Origin: an uncultured Christensenellaceae bacterium
GTDB lineage: Bacteria; Bacillota; Clostridia; Christensenellales; UBA3700
Direction of reading: 5' to 3'
Assembly: GCA_944380295.1 (NCBI GenBank)
Contig: CALWHE010000002.1
Coordinates: 1-64,000, forward strand
Length of the DNA stretch: 64,000 nucleotides
Both the position numbers and the translations under genes were made by a program. The notes under the pieces were generated by a model. It was not told the origin of the DNA and made no database searches. It was given only the letters and a program-made list of their open reading frames with translations. Below are positions 25,117-34,750 of this stretch, in pieces. The number at the start of each line of letters is the position of its first letter. Position 1 is the stretch's first letter.

Positions 25117-26787
25117 CTATTCGATCTTCTTGCCGTTGACCATGCAAGGCATTCCTTGCGTAACGGCAAGCCAATCAAAGTTGTCTGCGATTTCTTCGGC
25201 AATGGTTATCTCTATCGGCTGTCCGAGCTGCGATTCGTCCGCGCCCGTGTAGGCAAAAGCTCTCTCGCCGATATGCGTGAGAGAAGAAGGCAGGGCTATG
25301 ACCTTTATCCCGCTCCATTCAAACGCGCCCTCTCCGATGACTTTCAGCCCGTCCGGGAGCGATATTTCCCTCAGCGCCGTGCAGCCGAAGAACATATTGT
25401 CGGATATTTCGCTCACCGCAGAGGGAAGTTGAACAAAAGAAAGTGAGGAGCAGCCGTTAAACACGCTGGCGCCAAAGGACACATCCGCGCCCTCAAAGAC
25501 GACCGTTTCGAGCGCTGTGCACCCGGCAAAGGCGTATTCCCGCACAAATTCCAGCACGGAAGGTATGCTCACGGACGTGAGCGGCGCGCCGGCAAACGCA
25601 TATCTTTCCACGCCGACGAGCGGCGCTCCTCCCAAAGTCTGCGGCAGCACGAGTTCCTCCGCGCTTCCCGCATAATTTACGATATGGGCGCCGCCGTTTT
25701 CCAGGCGATATTCATAGCCGTTTTCCGTTCCGCTTATATCGAGCGAGTATTCGTAAGCGCCGCCGCCTTTGAGGTGACGGTCGTTCCACCCGGTTACATA
25801 TCCGGAAGCCGGTTTGGCTCTCAATATTATTTGCAGATCGTCCGCGCAGTCCGCAAACGCCTTTTCGCCGACGTTGCTCACTTGCGAGGAAATATAAACC
25901 GTCCGCAAAAAATCGCACCCGGCAAAGGCATAGGCTGCAATGTCGCTCACCCTCTCGGGCACGAAAAAGCGCTCGTCCGCGCCGGCAAGGACGAACATCA
26001 GCCTGTTGCCCTCGTATACCGCGCCTGCGCTTGCGTAATACTTTTCCGAATTGCCGTCAAACGCTTGCAGTCCGCAGCCGGCGAACGCGCCGTCGCCGAG
26101 CACGACCTGCCTGCCGACATACACCCGTTCCAACGGAACGCCGCTGAATGCCAACGCCTCCACTTCAACGGGTCTGCCCGCATAGACGGAAGGAATAAAC
26201 AGCGCCGCCTGCCCTTTGTCCGTCACGGCGGTGATGCGTGCTTTTGAACTGTCGGAAAGAGAAACGGAAAAGGTGTTTTTCACATATTCGTCGTCAACGA
26301 ACCTTCCGAACAACTTGGTTCCGTTTGCAGCCACCTGCACGCTGCCGGAGGCTTTTTGCGTGAGCGCTTCGTCATAATACCAGCCGAAAAATTCGCCGCC
26401 GCTTGCGCTTTCATATGCGGTGGGAGTGAAACTCTCGCCCGTGGCGCGCTCTTCCGCCGCATACTGTTCACCGTTGACAAAATATACCACGCTGTTTGCC
26501 GCGGCTATCCAATGCGCCTTGAACGTCCTGTCCGCGCCGATGACCACAAGCTCCGCCTGCCCGCCGTTTTCGTCAAGCCAGCCGCCGAACACATAACCGG
26601 CGCGCGTGGGCACATAGGCGGAAAGGTCGAGCGGCGTTCCCTCTTCTACCGAGATGACGGCGTTTTCCATCTCGCCGCCGTCCAGTTCGAAAGTGACCGT
26701 GCATTGCGTGGGTTTGCATGCGGCAAACACGAGCGGCAAAATTAGCGCCGCAAAAATCACCGTCAGCACAAGTCCTTTCTTTTTCAT
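25117..26787 (-). CDS. BspA-like leucine-rich lipoprotein with a Listeria-Bacteroides repeat
   Basis: This 556-residue surface protein begins with a lipoprotein signal (MKKKGLVLTVIFAALILPLVFAAC, Cys24 as lipid anchor; Phe at -3 is unusual). Residues about 27-70 form an InlB B-type repeat (FELDGGEMENAVISV...RAGYVFGGW). From about residue 170 on come BspA-type LRR_5 repeats with the recurring pattern AFAGC..L..V.IPS.V..I...AF, at least seven of them. Such proteins usually bind host or microbial surfaces; the ligand here is unknown. A perfect consensus promoter ends six bases before the ATG with no ribosome site, so translation is predicted to be leaderless. It is monocistronic and downstream of the Rrf2-NifS fusion gene. 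Confidence 0.9.
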   Translation of the reverse strand: MKKKGLVLTVIFAALILPLVFAACKPTQCTVTFELDGGEMENAVISVEEGTPLDLSAYVPTRAGYVFGGWLDENGGQAELVVIGADRTFKAHWIAAANSVVYFVNGEQYAAEERATGESFTPTAYESASGGEFFGWYYDEALTQKASGSVQVAANGTKLFGRFVDDEYVKNTFSVSLSDSSKARITAVTDKGQAALFIPSVYAGRPVEVEALAFSGVPLERVYVGRQVVLGDGAFAGCGLQAFDGNSEKYYASAGAVYEGNRLMFVLAGADERFFVPERVSDIAAYAFAGCDFLRTVYISSQVSNVGEKAFADCADDLQIILRAKPASGYVTGWNDRHLKGGGAYEYSLDISGTENGYEYRLENGGAHIVNYAGSAEELVLPQTLGGAPLVGVERYAFAGAPLTSVSIPSVLEFVREYAFAGCTALETVVFEGADVSFGASVFNGCSSLSFVQLPSAVSEISDNMFFGCTALREISLPDGLKVIGEGAFEWSGIKVIALPSSLTHIGERAFAYTGADESQLGQPIEITIAEEIADNFDWLAVTQGMPCMVNGKKIE

Positions 26788-26793
26788 GATTCC

Positions 26794-26822
26794 ATTATAT
26801 AGTATGCGTCACAGATTGTCAA
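26794..26822 (-). promoter_or_regulatory. Perfect consensus promoter abutting the BspA-like gene
   Basis: Minus strand: TTGACA (26822-26817), 17-nt spacer, TATAAT (26799-26794), then GGAATC and the ATG at 26787. A start seven bases after the -10 would put +1 at or next to the A of the ATG. Confidence 0.85.
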
Positions 26823-26848
26823 TCAAGCGGCAAAGCGCGCCACAGTCC

Positions 26849-28366
26849 TCACACAAACGTTTCCCCGCCCTTGTCGGGCAAAAACAGATCTTTCTCGCTC
26901 CTCATCTTTTTGACCTCTTCGCTTATGATGACAGCCGCCCTAACAGCCTGTTTTTCCGTATTATTCTTGCCGAAGGAAAACCGGACGGCAGAGCGTGCCT
27001 CTTCGCGCGAAAGCCCCATGGCAAGCAAAACATGCGATATGACCGCAGACCCGGAAGAACACGCCGATCCCACGGAAGCGTATACGCCGCGCTCGTCCGC
27101 CCTGGCGGCGAGAACATGTCCGTCTATCCCCTCAAACACCACACAGGAGTGGGAGGCAAGCCGGCTTTTTTTGCTCAAAACCGTCAAACCGTGAGTGCGG
27201 GCAAACAATTCTTTTTCAAACAGATCGCGCATTGCGGCGATATGCCCGTCGTTTTTTTCGCGTTCGGCGCACGCCCTCTCCAAGGCAAGCCCCAACGCCA
27301 CGGTGCCGGGCGTGTTGAGCGTGCCGGCACGCCTGCCGCGCTCCTGTTCGCCGCCGTCCATAAAGCGCGCGCACTTGACGCCGTTGCGCTTATAGAGCAC
27401 GCCCACACCCTTGGGCGCATAAAATTTGTGCCCGCTCAAAGAGAGCAGATCGGCGTGTGAGATCTGCACGTTCAAATCGGAGTGTCCCGCCGCCTGCACG
27501 GCGTCTGTATGAAAAGTTATGCCTCTTTCTTTGGCAAAGGCGCCCGCTTCCGCCACGGGCATGAGAGCGCCGCTTTCATTGTTCGCGCTCATAACGCTTA
27601 TCAAGACCGTGTCTTCTCTGACGGCTTTTTTCAGTTCCGCAAGAGAGATGATCCCTTGGCTGTCCACCGGCAGATACGTCACCTCAAAGCCGCGGCGTTC
27701 GAGCGCTCGGCACGATTCCAAAACGGCGGGGTGCTCCACGGCGGTGGTGACAACATGTCTGCCCTTGTCGCTCATGGCTTCCGCCACGCCTTTGATCGCC
27801 CAGTTATCGCTTTCGCTGCCGCCGCCCGTGAAGTATATCTCCCACGGCTTGACATTCAAGCAGGCTGCCACCCTCTCGCGCGCCTCGTCCACGGCATTTT
27901 GCGCCCGTCTGCCCATGGAATGAAGAGAAGAGGCGTTGGCGTAAACGGAACACATATACTCGGTCATGGCGGCGGCGATGTCCTCATCCACCGCGGTGGT
28001 GGCGGCGTTGTCCAGATATATGCCGCTCTCTGCGGCAAATCCGAGCGCGCATGCCGCCGAACGCATTTTTTGCGCAACGCGCGCGGCAAAGTCATCGCCC
28101 TGCTGCCCGCCGCCGTCACATAGGAACAAAATATCCGCCGCAGAGGCGGCTCTGCCCTTTTGCGTGAGGTAATATCCGCCCTCCGCGCCGCGTTTTGCCG
28201 CCACAAAGCCCGCTTTGCGCAAAACAAAGAGGAGCTGTTCGAGATAGCGCGCGCTTACCCCCAGCGTTTGAGCAAGGGCGCCGGCGCCGAATACCTGCCC
28301 TTCCGCTCCGTTTGACAACGCATTTGTCACGTCCAACATCATCTGCTGCTTTTTTGTGAATTTCAT
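26849..28366 (-). CDS. Fusion of an Rrf2-type regulator domain and a NifS-like cysteine desulfurase
   Basis: This 505-residue protein joins two functions normally encoded by neighbouring genes. Residues 1-105 are an Rrf2 winged helix (TLGVSARYLEQLLFVLRKAGFVAAKRGAEGGYYL). It lacks the three-cysteine [2Fe-2S] set of IscR; only Cys83 and Cys106 are present. Residues 116-505 are a PLP-dependent cysteine desulfurase: YLDNAATT, SESDNWAIKG, EHPAVLE, HTDAVQAAG, PLP Lys314 in SGHKFYAPKG, and catalytic Cys436 in GSACSSGS on a long loop. It should supply sulfur for Fe-S clusters or thiolation and may sense its own status. No iscU/nifU scaffold gene is next to it. The start at 28366 is the first codon in the Rrf2 domain. 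Confidence 0.9.
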   Translation of the reverse strand: MKFTKKQQMMLDVTNALSNGAEGQVFGAGALAQTLGVSARYLEQLLFVLRKAGFVAAKRGAEGGYYLTQKGRAASAADILFLCDGGGQQGDDFAARVAQKMRSAACALGFAAESGIYLDNAATTAVDEDIAAAMTEYMCSVYANASSLHSMGRRAQNAVDEARERVAACLNVKPWEIYFTGGGSESDNWAIKGVAEAMSDKGRHVVTTAVEHPAVLESCRALERRGFEVTYLPVDSQGIISLAELKKAVREDTVLISVMSANNESGALMPVAEAGAFAKERGITFHTDAVQAAGHSDLNVQISHADLLSLSGHKFYAPKGVGVLYKRNGVKCARFMDGGEQERGRRAGTLNTPGTVALGLALERACAEREKNDGHIAAMRDLFEKELFARTHGLTVLSKKSRLASHSCVVFEGIDGHVLAARADERGVYASVGSACSSGSAVISHVLLAMGLSREEARSAVRFSFGKNNTEKQAVRAAVIISEEVKKMRSEKDLFLPDKGGETFV

Positions 28367-28391
28367 AATCTTTACCTTTTTGCCGTAGATT

Positions 28392-28423
28392 ATTTTAGCA
28401 TACCCAACGCCGCTTGTCAAGCG
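28392..28423 (-). promoter_or_regulatory. Promoter with palindromic operator candidate, rrf2-nifS fusion gene
   Basis: Minus strand: TTGACA (28420-28415), 17-nt spacer, extended -10 TGC-TAAAAT (28397-28392), 26 bases before the ATG. The -35 box lies inside the perfect 13-bp palindrome CGCTTGTCAAGCG (28411-28423), a likely binding site for a dimeric regulator, possibly the Rrf2 domain of the product itself (inference). Confidence 0.7.
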
Positions 28424-28509
28424 GTGCGGTTGCCCGCTCAAACAGCGCGTTTGCTTGCCGGCGCCTTGATATTTTGTATGCATTATCCGCGTTTTTATTT
28501 GCGGGAAAT

Positions 28510-28540
28510 CAAAAGGCGCGCCGCTCATGCGACGCGCCCT
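28510..28540 (-). terminator. Terminator of the ten-gene operon after glyA
   Basis: Minus strand: GGCGCG (28538-28533) pairs with CGCGCC (28520-28515) and is followed by TTTT. Confidence 0.75.
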
Positions 28541-28561
28541 AAGAATGCGATTTTTCCTTTT

Positions 28562-29818
28562 TCAGCAGTTGATGTCGTTTTGGTAAATGGGGTATTTTTC
28601 GCACAGAGCCGCAACTTTTTCGCTCACTTCGGACACGGCGTTTTCCCCTCTTTCAATCACATCGGCTATGCACGCCGCCACAATGTCCATATCTTCCGGC
28701 TGCATGCCGCGCGTGGCGGTGGCGGGAGTTCCCAGCCTGATACCGGAAGTGACGAACGGTTTTTGCGGATCGAACGGTATGGCGTTTTTATTGACGGTGA
28801 TGTGCGCCAGATCGAGCAGTTTTTCTATCTCCTTGCCCGTTTTGCCCTTGGAAGTGAGGTCTACCAGCATCAGGTGGTTGTCCGTGCCGCCGGATACCAG
28901 CGAAATGCCCCTCTTCATCAAGCCGTCTGCCAGCGCCGCCGCATTTTTGACCACTCTGTGCTGATATTCTTTGAATTCGTCCGTCATGGCTTCTTTGAAC
29001 GCCACGGCTTTGGCGGCGATTATGTGCATGAGCGGTCCGCCCTGCGTGCCGGGGAAGATGGCTTTGTCTATCTTTTTGGCAAGTTCTTCGTCATCGGTGA
29101 GGATAAGTCCGCCGCGAGGTCCGCGCAAGGTCTTGTGCGTGGTGGTGGAAGTAACGTGCGCATAGGGAATGGGCGTGGGGTGTTCTCCCGCCGCCACCAA
29201 ACCGGCGATATGCGCCATGTCCACCATCAGATATGCGCCCACTTCATCGGCGATCTCTCTGAACCGTTTGAAATCTATCGTCCTGGGATAAGCGCTGGCG
29301 CCGGCGAGAATGAGCTTGGGCTTGCATTCTTTGGCGATGCGCTCCACCTCGTCGTAATCGATGGTGCACGTTTCTTTGCTCACGCCGTAAGGCACGATGT
29401 TGAAATATTTACCGGAAATATTGACCGGCGAACCGTGGCTGAGGTGACCGCCGTGCGCAAGGTTCATGCTCAGCACCGTGTCGCCGGGTTGGAGCAAAGC
29501 AAAGAACACGGCGAGATTTGCGCTGGCGCCGCTGTGCGCCTGAACATTGGCGAATTTGGCTCCGAAGAGCTTTTTTGCTCTCTCTATCGCCAGATTTTCC
29601 GCCATATCCACAAATTCGCAGCCGCCGTAATATCTCTTGCCGGGATATCCTTCCGCGTATTTATTGGTGAAAAAGGTGCCCATTGCAGCCATCACCGCGG
29701 GAGATACGATGTTCTCGCTGGCGATCAGTTCCAAATTGCCGCGCTGACGCGCGAGTTCCAACTCGAACGAGCGGTAAAGTTCGGGATCGAAGTCCTTGAT
29801 TATTTTGAGATCTACCAT
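28562..29818 (-). CDS. glyA: Serine hydroxymethyltransferase
   Basis: GlyA (418 residues) interconverts serine and glycine and loads one-carbon units onto tetrahydrofolate. It opens near [17 protein letters not shown], with [18 protein letters not shown] and the PLP-lysine motif [16 protein letters not shown]. Length and all active-site motifs are standard. It is last in the operon, 21 nt after aspS, with GAGGT as ribosome site. Confidence 0.98.
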   Translation of the reverse strand: MVDLKIIKDFDPELYRSFELELARQRGNLELIASENIVSPAVMAAMGTFFTNKYAEGYPGKRYYGGCEFVDMAENLAIERAKKLFGAKFANVQAHSGASANLAVFFALLQPGDTVLSMNLAHGGHLSHGSPVNISGKYFNIVPYGVSKETCTIDYDEVERIAKECKPKLILAGASAYPRTIDFKRFREIADEVGAYLMVDMAHIAGLVAAGEHPTPIPYAHVTSTTTHKTLRGPRGGLILTDDEELAKKIDKAIFPGTQGGPLMHIIAAKAVAFKEAMTDEFKEYQHRVVKNAAALADGLMKRGISLVSGGTDNHLMLVDLTSKGKTGKEIEKLLDLAHITVNKNAIPFDPQKPFVTSGIRLGTPATATRGMQPEDMDIVAACIADVIERGENAVSEVSEKVAALCEKYPIYQNDINC

Positions 29819-29839
29819 GATTTATACCTCTTGTGTTTA

Positions 29840-31633
29840 TTATTTTTCTTCTTTGTCTTGCACGGCAATGGAAAGCTCTCTGAGCTGTTTGTCGTCCACT
29901 TCCGAGGGCGCGCCCGTCATCAGACAGGACGCGTTTTGTATCTTGGGGAAAGCTATCACGTCTTTGATGTTGTCGCAGCCGGTGACGAGCATGACCAGCC
30001 TGTCCAAACCGAAAGCCAGTCCGCCGTGCGGCGGCGCGCCGTATTTGAAGGCATCCACGAAAAATCCGAAACGCACCTTTATGTCTTCATCGCTCATGCC
30101 CAATTTTTCAAACATTTTCTGCTGCATGGCGGGATCGTGTATCCTGATACTGCCGCCGCCCGCTTCCTGACCGTTGATGACAAGGTCGTATGCGTTGGCG
30201 CGCGCGGAAAGCGGATCGCTGTCCAAAAGCGCTATATCCTCGCTCTTCACGCTGGTGAAGGGATGATGGACGGCGACCAGTCTGCCCTCTTCTTCACTGT
30301 ATTCGAACATAGGGAAGTCCACCACCCACAGAAAATCGAACTGCGACTTGTCATAGAGCGAATATTTATCGGCAAGATAACATCTCAGACCGCCCAGGCA
30401 GTCACTGACGAGCTGTGCCTTGTCGCTGGCGGCAAAAAAGATGACGTCGCCCTCTTCCGGCTGCACTATCTCTTCTATGCGCGCTATCGTTTCCGGCGTG
30501 AGGAACTTATAGAAAGACGCCGTGGCGCCGCCCTCTTTGTAATTGGCAAAGGCAAGTCCGCCCAAGCCGTATCCCTTGGCAAAATCGGCGCAGGCGTCTA
30601 TGTCTTTTCTGGTCATGACCTTGCCCAAGCCCTTGGCGTTTATCGCCTTGACGGCGCCCTTTTCCGCCGCGCCGGCAAAAACGGAAAATCCGCAGCCCTT
30701 GACCGTTGCGGTGAGATCTTTCAGCTCCATGCCGAAGCGCGTATCGGGCTTGTCGCTGCCCCAACGCGCCATGGCTTCCGCATAAGGTATGCGGCGGAAA
30801 GGCTTGTCGAATTTGAGTCCGCAGCACTCGGAGAAGACCTTTTTTATCATCTCTTCCGCCACGCACATCACGTCTTCACTGTCTTCCACATAGCTCATTT
30901 CCATGTCTATCTGCGTAAATTCCGGCTGGCGGTTCGCCCTGAGGTCTTCGTCGCGGAAACAGCGCGCCACCTGGTAATATCTGTCCATGCCCGCTATCAT
31001 CAGCAGCTGCTTATAAAGCTGCGGAGATTGCGGCAAGGCGTAAAATTCACCCGGGTGCACGCGTGAAGGCACAAGATAGTCGCGCGCGCCTTCCGGGGTG
31101 GACTTGCCCAAAAACGGAGTTTCTATCTCCAAAAAGCCGTTGTCGGCAAGATAATTGCGCACGACGCGCGTTATTTTATCGCGCATGATGAGCTTTTGTT
31201 GCAGATAAGCCCTTCTCAGGTCCAGATAGCGGTATTTGAGCCTGAGCGTTTCCGCCGCTTTCACGTCCTCGCAGATGACAAAGGGCGCCACTTCCGCTTC
31301 GGAAAGTATTTTCAGATCGTCCGCCAAAATTTCCACTTCGCCGGTGGGCAGGTTTTTATTGATATTGCTGCCGCGGCTCCTCACCGCGCCGGCGCAGCAG
31401 ACGACGTATTCGTTGTGCAACTTCTCCGCCTTTTCAAACAGTTTTGCGTCTGCGGCGGAGTCGAACGCCACCTGCACGATGCCCGTTCTGTCGCGCACGT
31501 CGATAAAGATGAGGTTGCCCAGGTTGCGGAATTTTGCCACAAATCCCATCACCACGGCGCGCGCTCCCTGATCGGACGCCCGCAGCGTGCCGCACATATG
31601 CGTGCGCTTTGCTCCGTTCAATAACTCACTCAT
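29840..31633 (-). CDS. aspS: Aspartyl-tRNA synthetase
   Basis: AspRS (597 residues) is a class II synthetase of the bacterial type. It has an N-terminal OB-fold anticodon domain (1-105), motif 2 FRDEDLRANRQPEFTQID, the bacterial GAD insertion (about 290-420) and motif 3 GLAFGLDRLVML near the C-terminus. Whether it is discriminating or also charges tRNA-Asn cannot be told from the window. It overlaps hisS by four bases, forming the classical hisS-aspS pair. Confidence 0.98.
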   Translation of the reverse strand: MSELLNGAKRTHMCGTLRASDQGARAVVMGFVAKFRNLGNLIFIDVRDRTGIVQVAFDSAADAKLFEKAEKLHNEYVVCCAGAVRSRGSNINKNLPTGEVEILADDLKILSEAEVAPFVICEDVKAAETLRLKYRYLDLRRAYLQQKLIMRDKITRVVRNYLADNGFLEIETPFLGKSTPEGARDYLVPSRVHPGEFYALPQSPQLYKQLLMIAGMDRYYQVARCFRDEDLRANRQPEFTQIDMEMSYVEDSEDVMCVAEEMIKKVFSECCGLKFDKPFRRIPYAEAMARWGSDKPDTRFGMELKDLTATVKGCGFSVFAGAAEKGAVKAINAKGLGKVMTRKDIDACADFAKGYGLGGLAFANYKEGGATASFYKFLTPETIARIEEIVQPEEGDVIFFAASDKAQLVSDCLGGLRCYLADKYSLYDKSQFDFLWVVDFPMFEYSEEEGRLVAVHHPFTSVKSEDIALLDSDPLSARANAYDLVINGQEAGGGSIRIHDPAMQQKMFEKLGMSDEDIKVRFGFFVDAFKYGAPPHGGLAFGLDRLVMLVTGCDNIKDVIAFPKIQNASCLMTGAPSEVDDKQLRELSIAVQDKEEK

Positions 31634-32883
31634 TTCAAAGCCTCCGTAAGCTCTTCTTCCGTCATGGGACGGCTTGTGCCGTCCGCCATGTTTTTAACGG
31701 TGTAAATTCCCTTTTGCAGTTCGTCTTCTCCGATGAAGACCACCTTTTTCGCCCCTATCTTGGCGGCGTATTTCATCTGCGCCTTCAAACTCCTGCCGGA
31801 CATTTCTCTCTCCACGGCAAAGCCGAGCGACCTCAGCGCCGAAGCCAGTTTCACTGCTTTTTCATACCCCTGTTCGCACAGCGGCGCGATATAAACGTCC
31901 GGTCCCTGCGGCGCGGGTATCTCCGCGCCCATGTTCTGCATGACCATGAGCAGGCGCTCCAAGCCCATGCCGAAGCCCGCCGCGGGCGTGGGTTTGCCGC
32001 CCACCTGCTGCACCAGTCCGTCATATCTGCCACCGCCGCACACGGTGCCCTGCGCGCCGATTGCGGTGCTGACGAACTCGAAGACCGTCCGCGTGTAATA
32101 ATCCAAACCGCGCACGATGTGCGGATCCGTTTCGAATTTCACCCCCGCCGCTTGCAGCGCTCCGCACAACAGCTCGTGATGGCTTTTGCACTCGTCGCAC
32201 AAAAAGTCAAGAATGACGGGCGCTTTTGCCGCCACTTGTTTACAGCGCTCTTCCTTGCAATCGAGTATGCGCAGCGGATTTTTTTCGAGTCTTTCCCTGC
32301 ACGTGGGACACATCTCTTCTATATGTGCGGCAAAATATTCTTTGAGCGCCGCGTTATAGCGCGGACGGCACTGCGGACAGCCGATGGAATTGATCTTCAA
32401 CGTCAGCATTTCGTCTGCTATGCCGCATTTGTTGAGCATGGCTTTGGCGATGAGAATGACTTCCGCGTCCGCCTGAGCGGAAGAGGCGCCGTATATCTCC
32501 ACGCCGAACTGGTGGTGTTCGCGCAGTCTGCCCGCCTGCGGACGCTCGTATCTGAACACGGGCGTGATGTAATACATCTTGGTGGGCTGAGGCATTTCCC
32601 CCAAACCGTTTTCTATAAAGGCGCGCGCCACGCCGGCGGTGCCTTCCGGTTTGAGCGTTATGCTTCTGCCGCCCTTGTCGTTGAAGGTATACATCTCCTT
32701 GTTCACGATGTCCGTGGTATCGCCCACGCCGCGCAAAAACAATTCCGTGTGCTCGAAAACGGGCGTGCGTATCTCCTGTATGCAAAATTCTTTTGCCACT
32801 TCCATCGCCTTGTCTTCAACGTAATGCCACTTGTAAGAATCGGCGGGCAAAACGTCTTTTGTGCCTTTGGGTATGTTTATCAT
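31630..32883 (-). CDS. hisS: Histidyl-tRNA synthetase
   Basis: HisRS (417 residues) is a class II synthetase. Its opening INIPKGTKDVLP, motif 2 FRYERPQAGRLREHHQFGVE, the HisA motifs GLDYYTRTVFE and GGGRYDGLVQQVGG, and a C-terminal anticodon domain are complete. The sequence around CPQCRPRYNAALKEYF and CPTCRERLEKNPLRILDCKEERC carries cysteine pairs suggesting a zinc-binding insert, as in several Firmicutes HisRS. The gene lies seven bases after hslU. Confidence 0.97.
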   Translation of the reverse strand: MINIPKGTKDVLPADSYKWHYVEDKAMEVAKEFCIQEIRTPVFEHTELFLRGVGDTTDIVNKEMYTFNDKGGRSITLKPEGTAGVARAFIENGLGEMPQPTKMYYITPVFRYERPQAGRLREHHQFGVEIYGASSAQADAEVILIAKAMLNKCGIADEMLTLKINSIGCPQCRPRYNAALKEYFAAHIEEMCPTCRERLEKNPLRILDCKEERCKQVAAKAPVILDFLCDECKSHHELLCGALQAAGVKFETDPHIVRGLDYYTRTVFEFVSTAIGAQGTVCGGGRYDGLVQQVGGKPTPAAGFGMGLERLLMVMQNMGAEIPAPQGPDVYIAPLCEQGYEKAVKLASALRSLGFAVEREMSGRSLKAQMKYAAKIGAKKVVFIGEDELQKGIYTVKNMADGTSRPMTEEELTEALK

Positions 32884-32890
32884 TACAGCC

Positions 32891-34204
32891 TCACAGTATA
32901 TATTTTTTCAGATTTTGCGCTTTGATGGAGCCGGCAAGATGCGTTTCCACATAATGCTTGTCCACCGTCACTTCCACCGTGGAAGTGAGATTGCCCGCAT
33001 TGAACGAGATGTCTTCCAGCAGATTTTCCATGATGGTGTGCAATCTGCGCGCGCCGATGTCCTCATGATTTTCGTTTTCGTTCACGGCGATCTGCGCGAT
33101 GAGATCTATCGCTTCCCGCGTGAATTTCAGCTCCACGTTGTCCACGCGCAGCAGTTCGGTGTATTGTTTGAGAATGGCGTTGTCCGTCTGCGTGAGGATG
33201 CGGGCGAAATCCTCCTTGCCTAAGCTGTCCAATTTGACCACGATGGGGAACCTGCCTTGCAATTCCGGGATCAGATCGGATATTTTGGAAATGTGAAAAG
33301 CGCCCGCGGCGATGAACAGGATATAATCCGTTTTGATCATGCCGTATTTGGTGTTCACGGAGCAGCCTTCCACAATGGGCAGTATGTCGCGCTGCACGCC
33401 TTCACGGGAAACGTCAGGTCCGCCCGTGGTGCCGCGCGAGGTTATCTTGTCTATTTCGTCGATAAAGATGATGCCCTCGTTCTCCGCGCGCTCTATCGCC
33501 TCGGCGTTCACGTTGTCCGTGTCGATGAGCTTGTCCGATTCCGCGCTCATCAGCAGTTCGCGCGCCTTTTTGACGGTGAGTTTGCGCTTGCGTTTGCGCT
33601 TGGGCAGCAAACCTCCCAACATCTCCCCGAAGTTGATCTCCACGCCGGAACCGGGCACGAGCTGCTGAGATTTGGGGGCTTCCACCACCTCTATCTCTAT
33701 CACCTGCTCGTCGAACAGTCCGCTGCGGTATTCCTCCAAAGCCGCCTGTTCCGCCTCTTTTGCGTCCGTCCCTTCCGGCATTTGCCGCTTTTTCAGCCCG
33801 ACGAGCACGGGCATGAGTATTTTTTCCACGGACGCGGCGGCTTTTTCTTCCACCTCTTTATACTTTTCTTCCTTGACGAGGCGGACGGACACTTCCACCA
33901 GATCTCTGATCATGGATTCCACGTCGCGCCCCACGTAACCCACTTCCGTGAATTTGGTGGCTTCCACCTTGACAAAGGGCGCTTTGACCAATTTGGCGAG
34001 CCTTCTGGCGATCTCCGTCTTGCCCACGCCGGTGGGACCTTGCATGATGATGTTTTTGGGCGTGATCTCCTGCCTCAGCTCCGCGGAAAGTTTGGAACGG
34101 CGGTAACGGTTGCGCAGCGCCACCGCCACCGCTCTTTTGGCTTTATCCTGTCCGATGATATACCTGTCCAGTTCGGTTATTATCTGTTTGGGCGTATATT
34201 CCAT
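32891..34204 (-). CDS. hslU: HslU (ClpY) ATPase of the HslUV protease
   Basis: This 437-residue AAA+ unfoldase feeds substrates into HslV. It starts EYTPKQIITELDRYIIGQD, with Walker A GPTGVGKTEIARRLA, the pore motif GYVGRDVESMIRDL, a charged I-domain (about 105-230), Walker B FIDEIDKI and sensor-2 DIGARRLHTIMENLLED. The start at 34204 follows GGAGGAGGTG located within the last codons of hslV, one base after its stop. The cognate protease gene is adjacent, so the complex is complete. Confidence 0.97.
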   Translation of the reverse strand: MEYTPKQIITELDRYIIGQDKAKRAVAVALRNRYRRSKLSAELRQEITPKNIIMQGPTGVGKTEIARRLAKLVKAPFVKVEATKFTEVGYVGRDVESMIRDLVEVSVRLVKEEKYKEVEEKAAASVEKILMPVLVGLKKRQMPEGTDAKEAEQAALEEYRSGLFDEQVIEIEVVEAPKSQQLVPGSGVEINFGEMLGGLLPKRKRKRKLTVKKARELLMSAESDKLIDTDNVNAEAIERAENEGIIFIDEIDKITSRGTTGGPDVSREGVQRDILPIVEGCSVNTKYGMIKTDYILFIAAGAFHISKISDLIPELQGRFPIVVKLDSLGKEDFARILTQTDNAILKQYTELLRVDNVELKFTREAIDLIAQIAVNENENHEDIGARRLHTIMENLLEDISFNAGNLTSTVEVTVDKHYVETHLAGSIKAQNLKKYIL

Positions 34205-34205
34205 T

Positions 34206-34739
34206 TCACACCTCCTCCACAACGATGTTGCCGTTGGTGAAAACGCACAGCTCACTAGCGATGAGCAGGGCTTTTTTGGCTATTTCCGCGGCGGAAAGCT
34301 GCGTTTCCTGCAAAAGCGCACGCGCCGCCGCCAAGGCGTAATTTCCGCCCGAACCGATGGCGCAGGCGTCGCCGTCCGGATCTATCACGTCGCCGTTGCC
34401 GGACACGATGAACAGGTTATCCTTGTCCGCCACGATCAGCATTGCGTCCAGTTTGCGCTGATATTTATCTCCGCGCCACATCTCCGCTAGCTCCACCGCG
34501 CTGCGCATGAGGTTGCCGGAATACTTTTGTAGCATGCCCTCGAACTTTTCCGAGAGAGAAAACGCGTCCGCCACGCTGCCGGCAAAACCTATGACCACCT
34601 TGTCATCGTAAATGCGCTTTACTTTGCGGGCGTTGGATTTGAAAACCACGCTTTCCCCTATCGTCACCTGACCGTCGCCGGCAACGGCTATTTTGCCGTT
34701 GCGCCTGACGGCGCAAATAGTTGTGCCTCTGAATTCCAT
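34206..34739 (-). CDS. hslV: HslV (ClpQ) peptidase subunit
   Basis: HslV (177 residues) is the proteasome-related Ntn-hydrolase of HslUV. The catalytic Thr should be the first Thr in [16 protein letters not shown], so a five-residue pro-segment must be removed. Some Bacilli also carry a short extension. The rest ([45 protein letters not shown]) is standard. The start at 34739 is chosen over 34754 because AAAGGAG directly precedes it. It lies 11 nt after trmFO. Confidence 0.95.
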   Translation of the reverse strand: MEFRGTTICAVRRNGKIAVAGDGQVTIGESVVFKSNARKVKRIYDDKVVIGFAGSVADAFSLSEKFEGMLQKYSGNLMRSAVELAEMWRGDKYQRKLDAMLIVADKDNLFIVSGNGDVIDPDGDACAIGSGGNYALAAARALLQETQLSAAEIAKKALLIASELCVFTNGNIVVEEV

Positions 34740-34750
34740 ATTTTCTCCTT

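Noticed and set aside
28116..28528. Longer reading of the Rrf2-NifS gene starting at 28528
   Set aside because: The extra N-terminus would run through the promoter and the palindrome, has no family similarity and lacks a ribosome site.
29819..32890. T-box or riboswitch before aspS/hisS/glyA
   Set aside because: Gaps between these genes are only 0-21 bases, leaving no space for a leader element.
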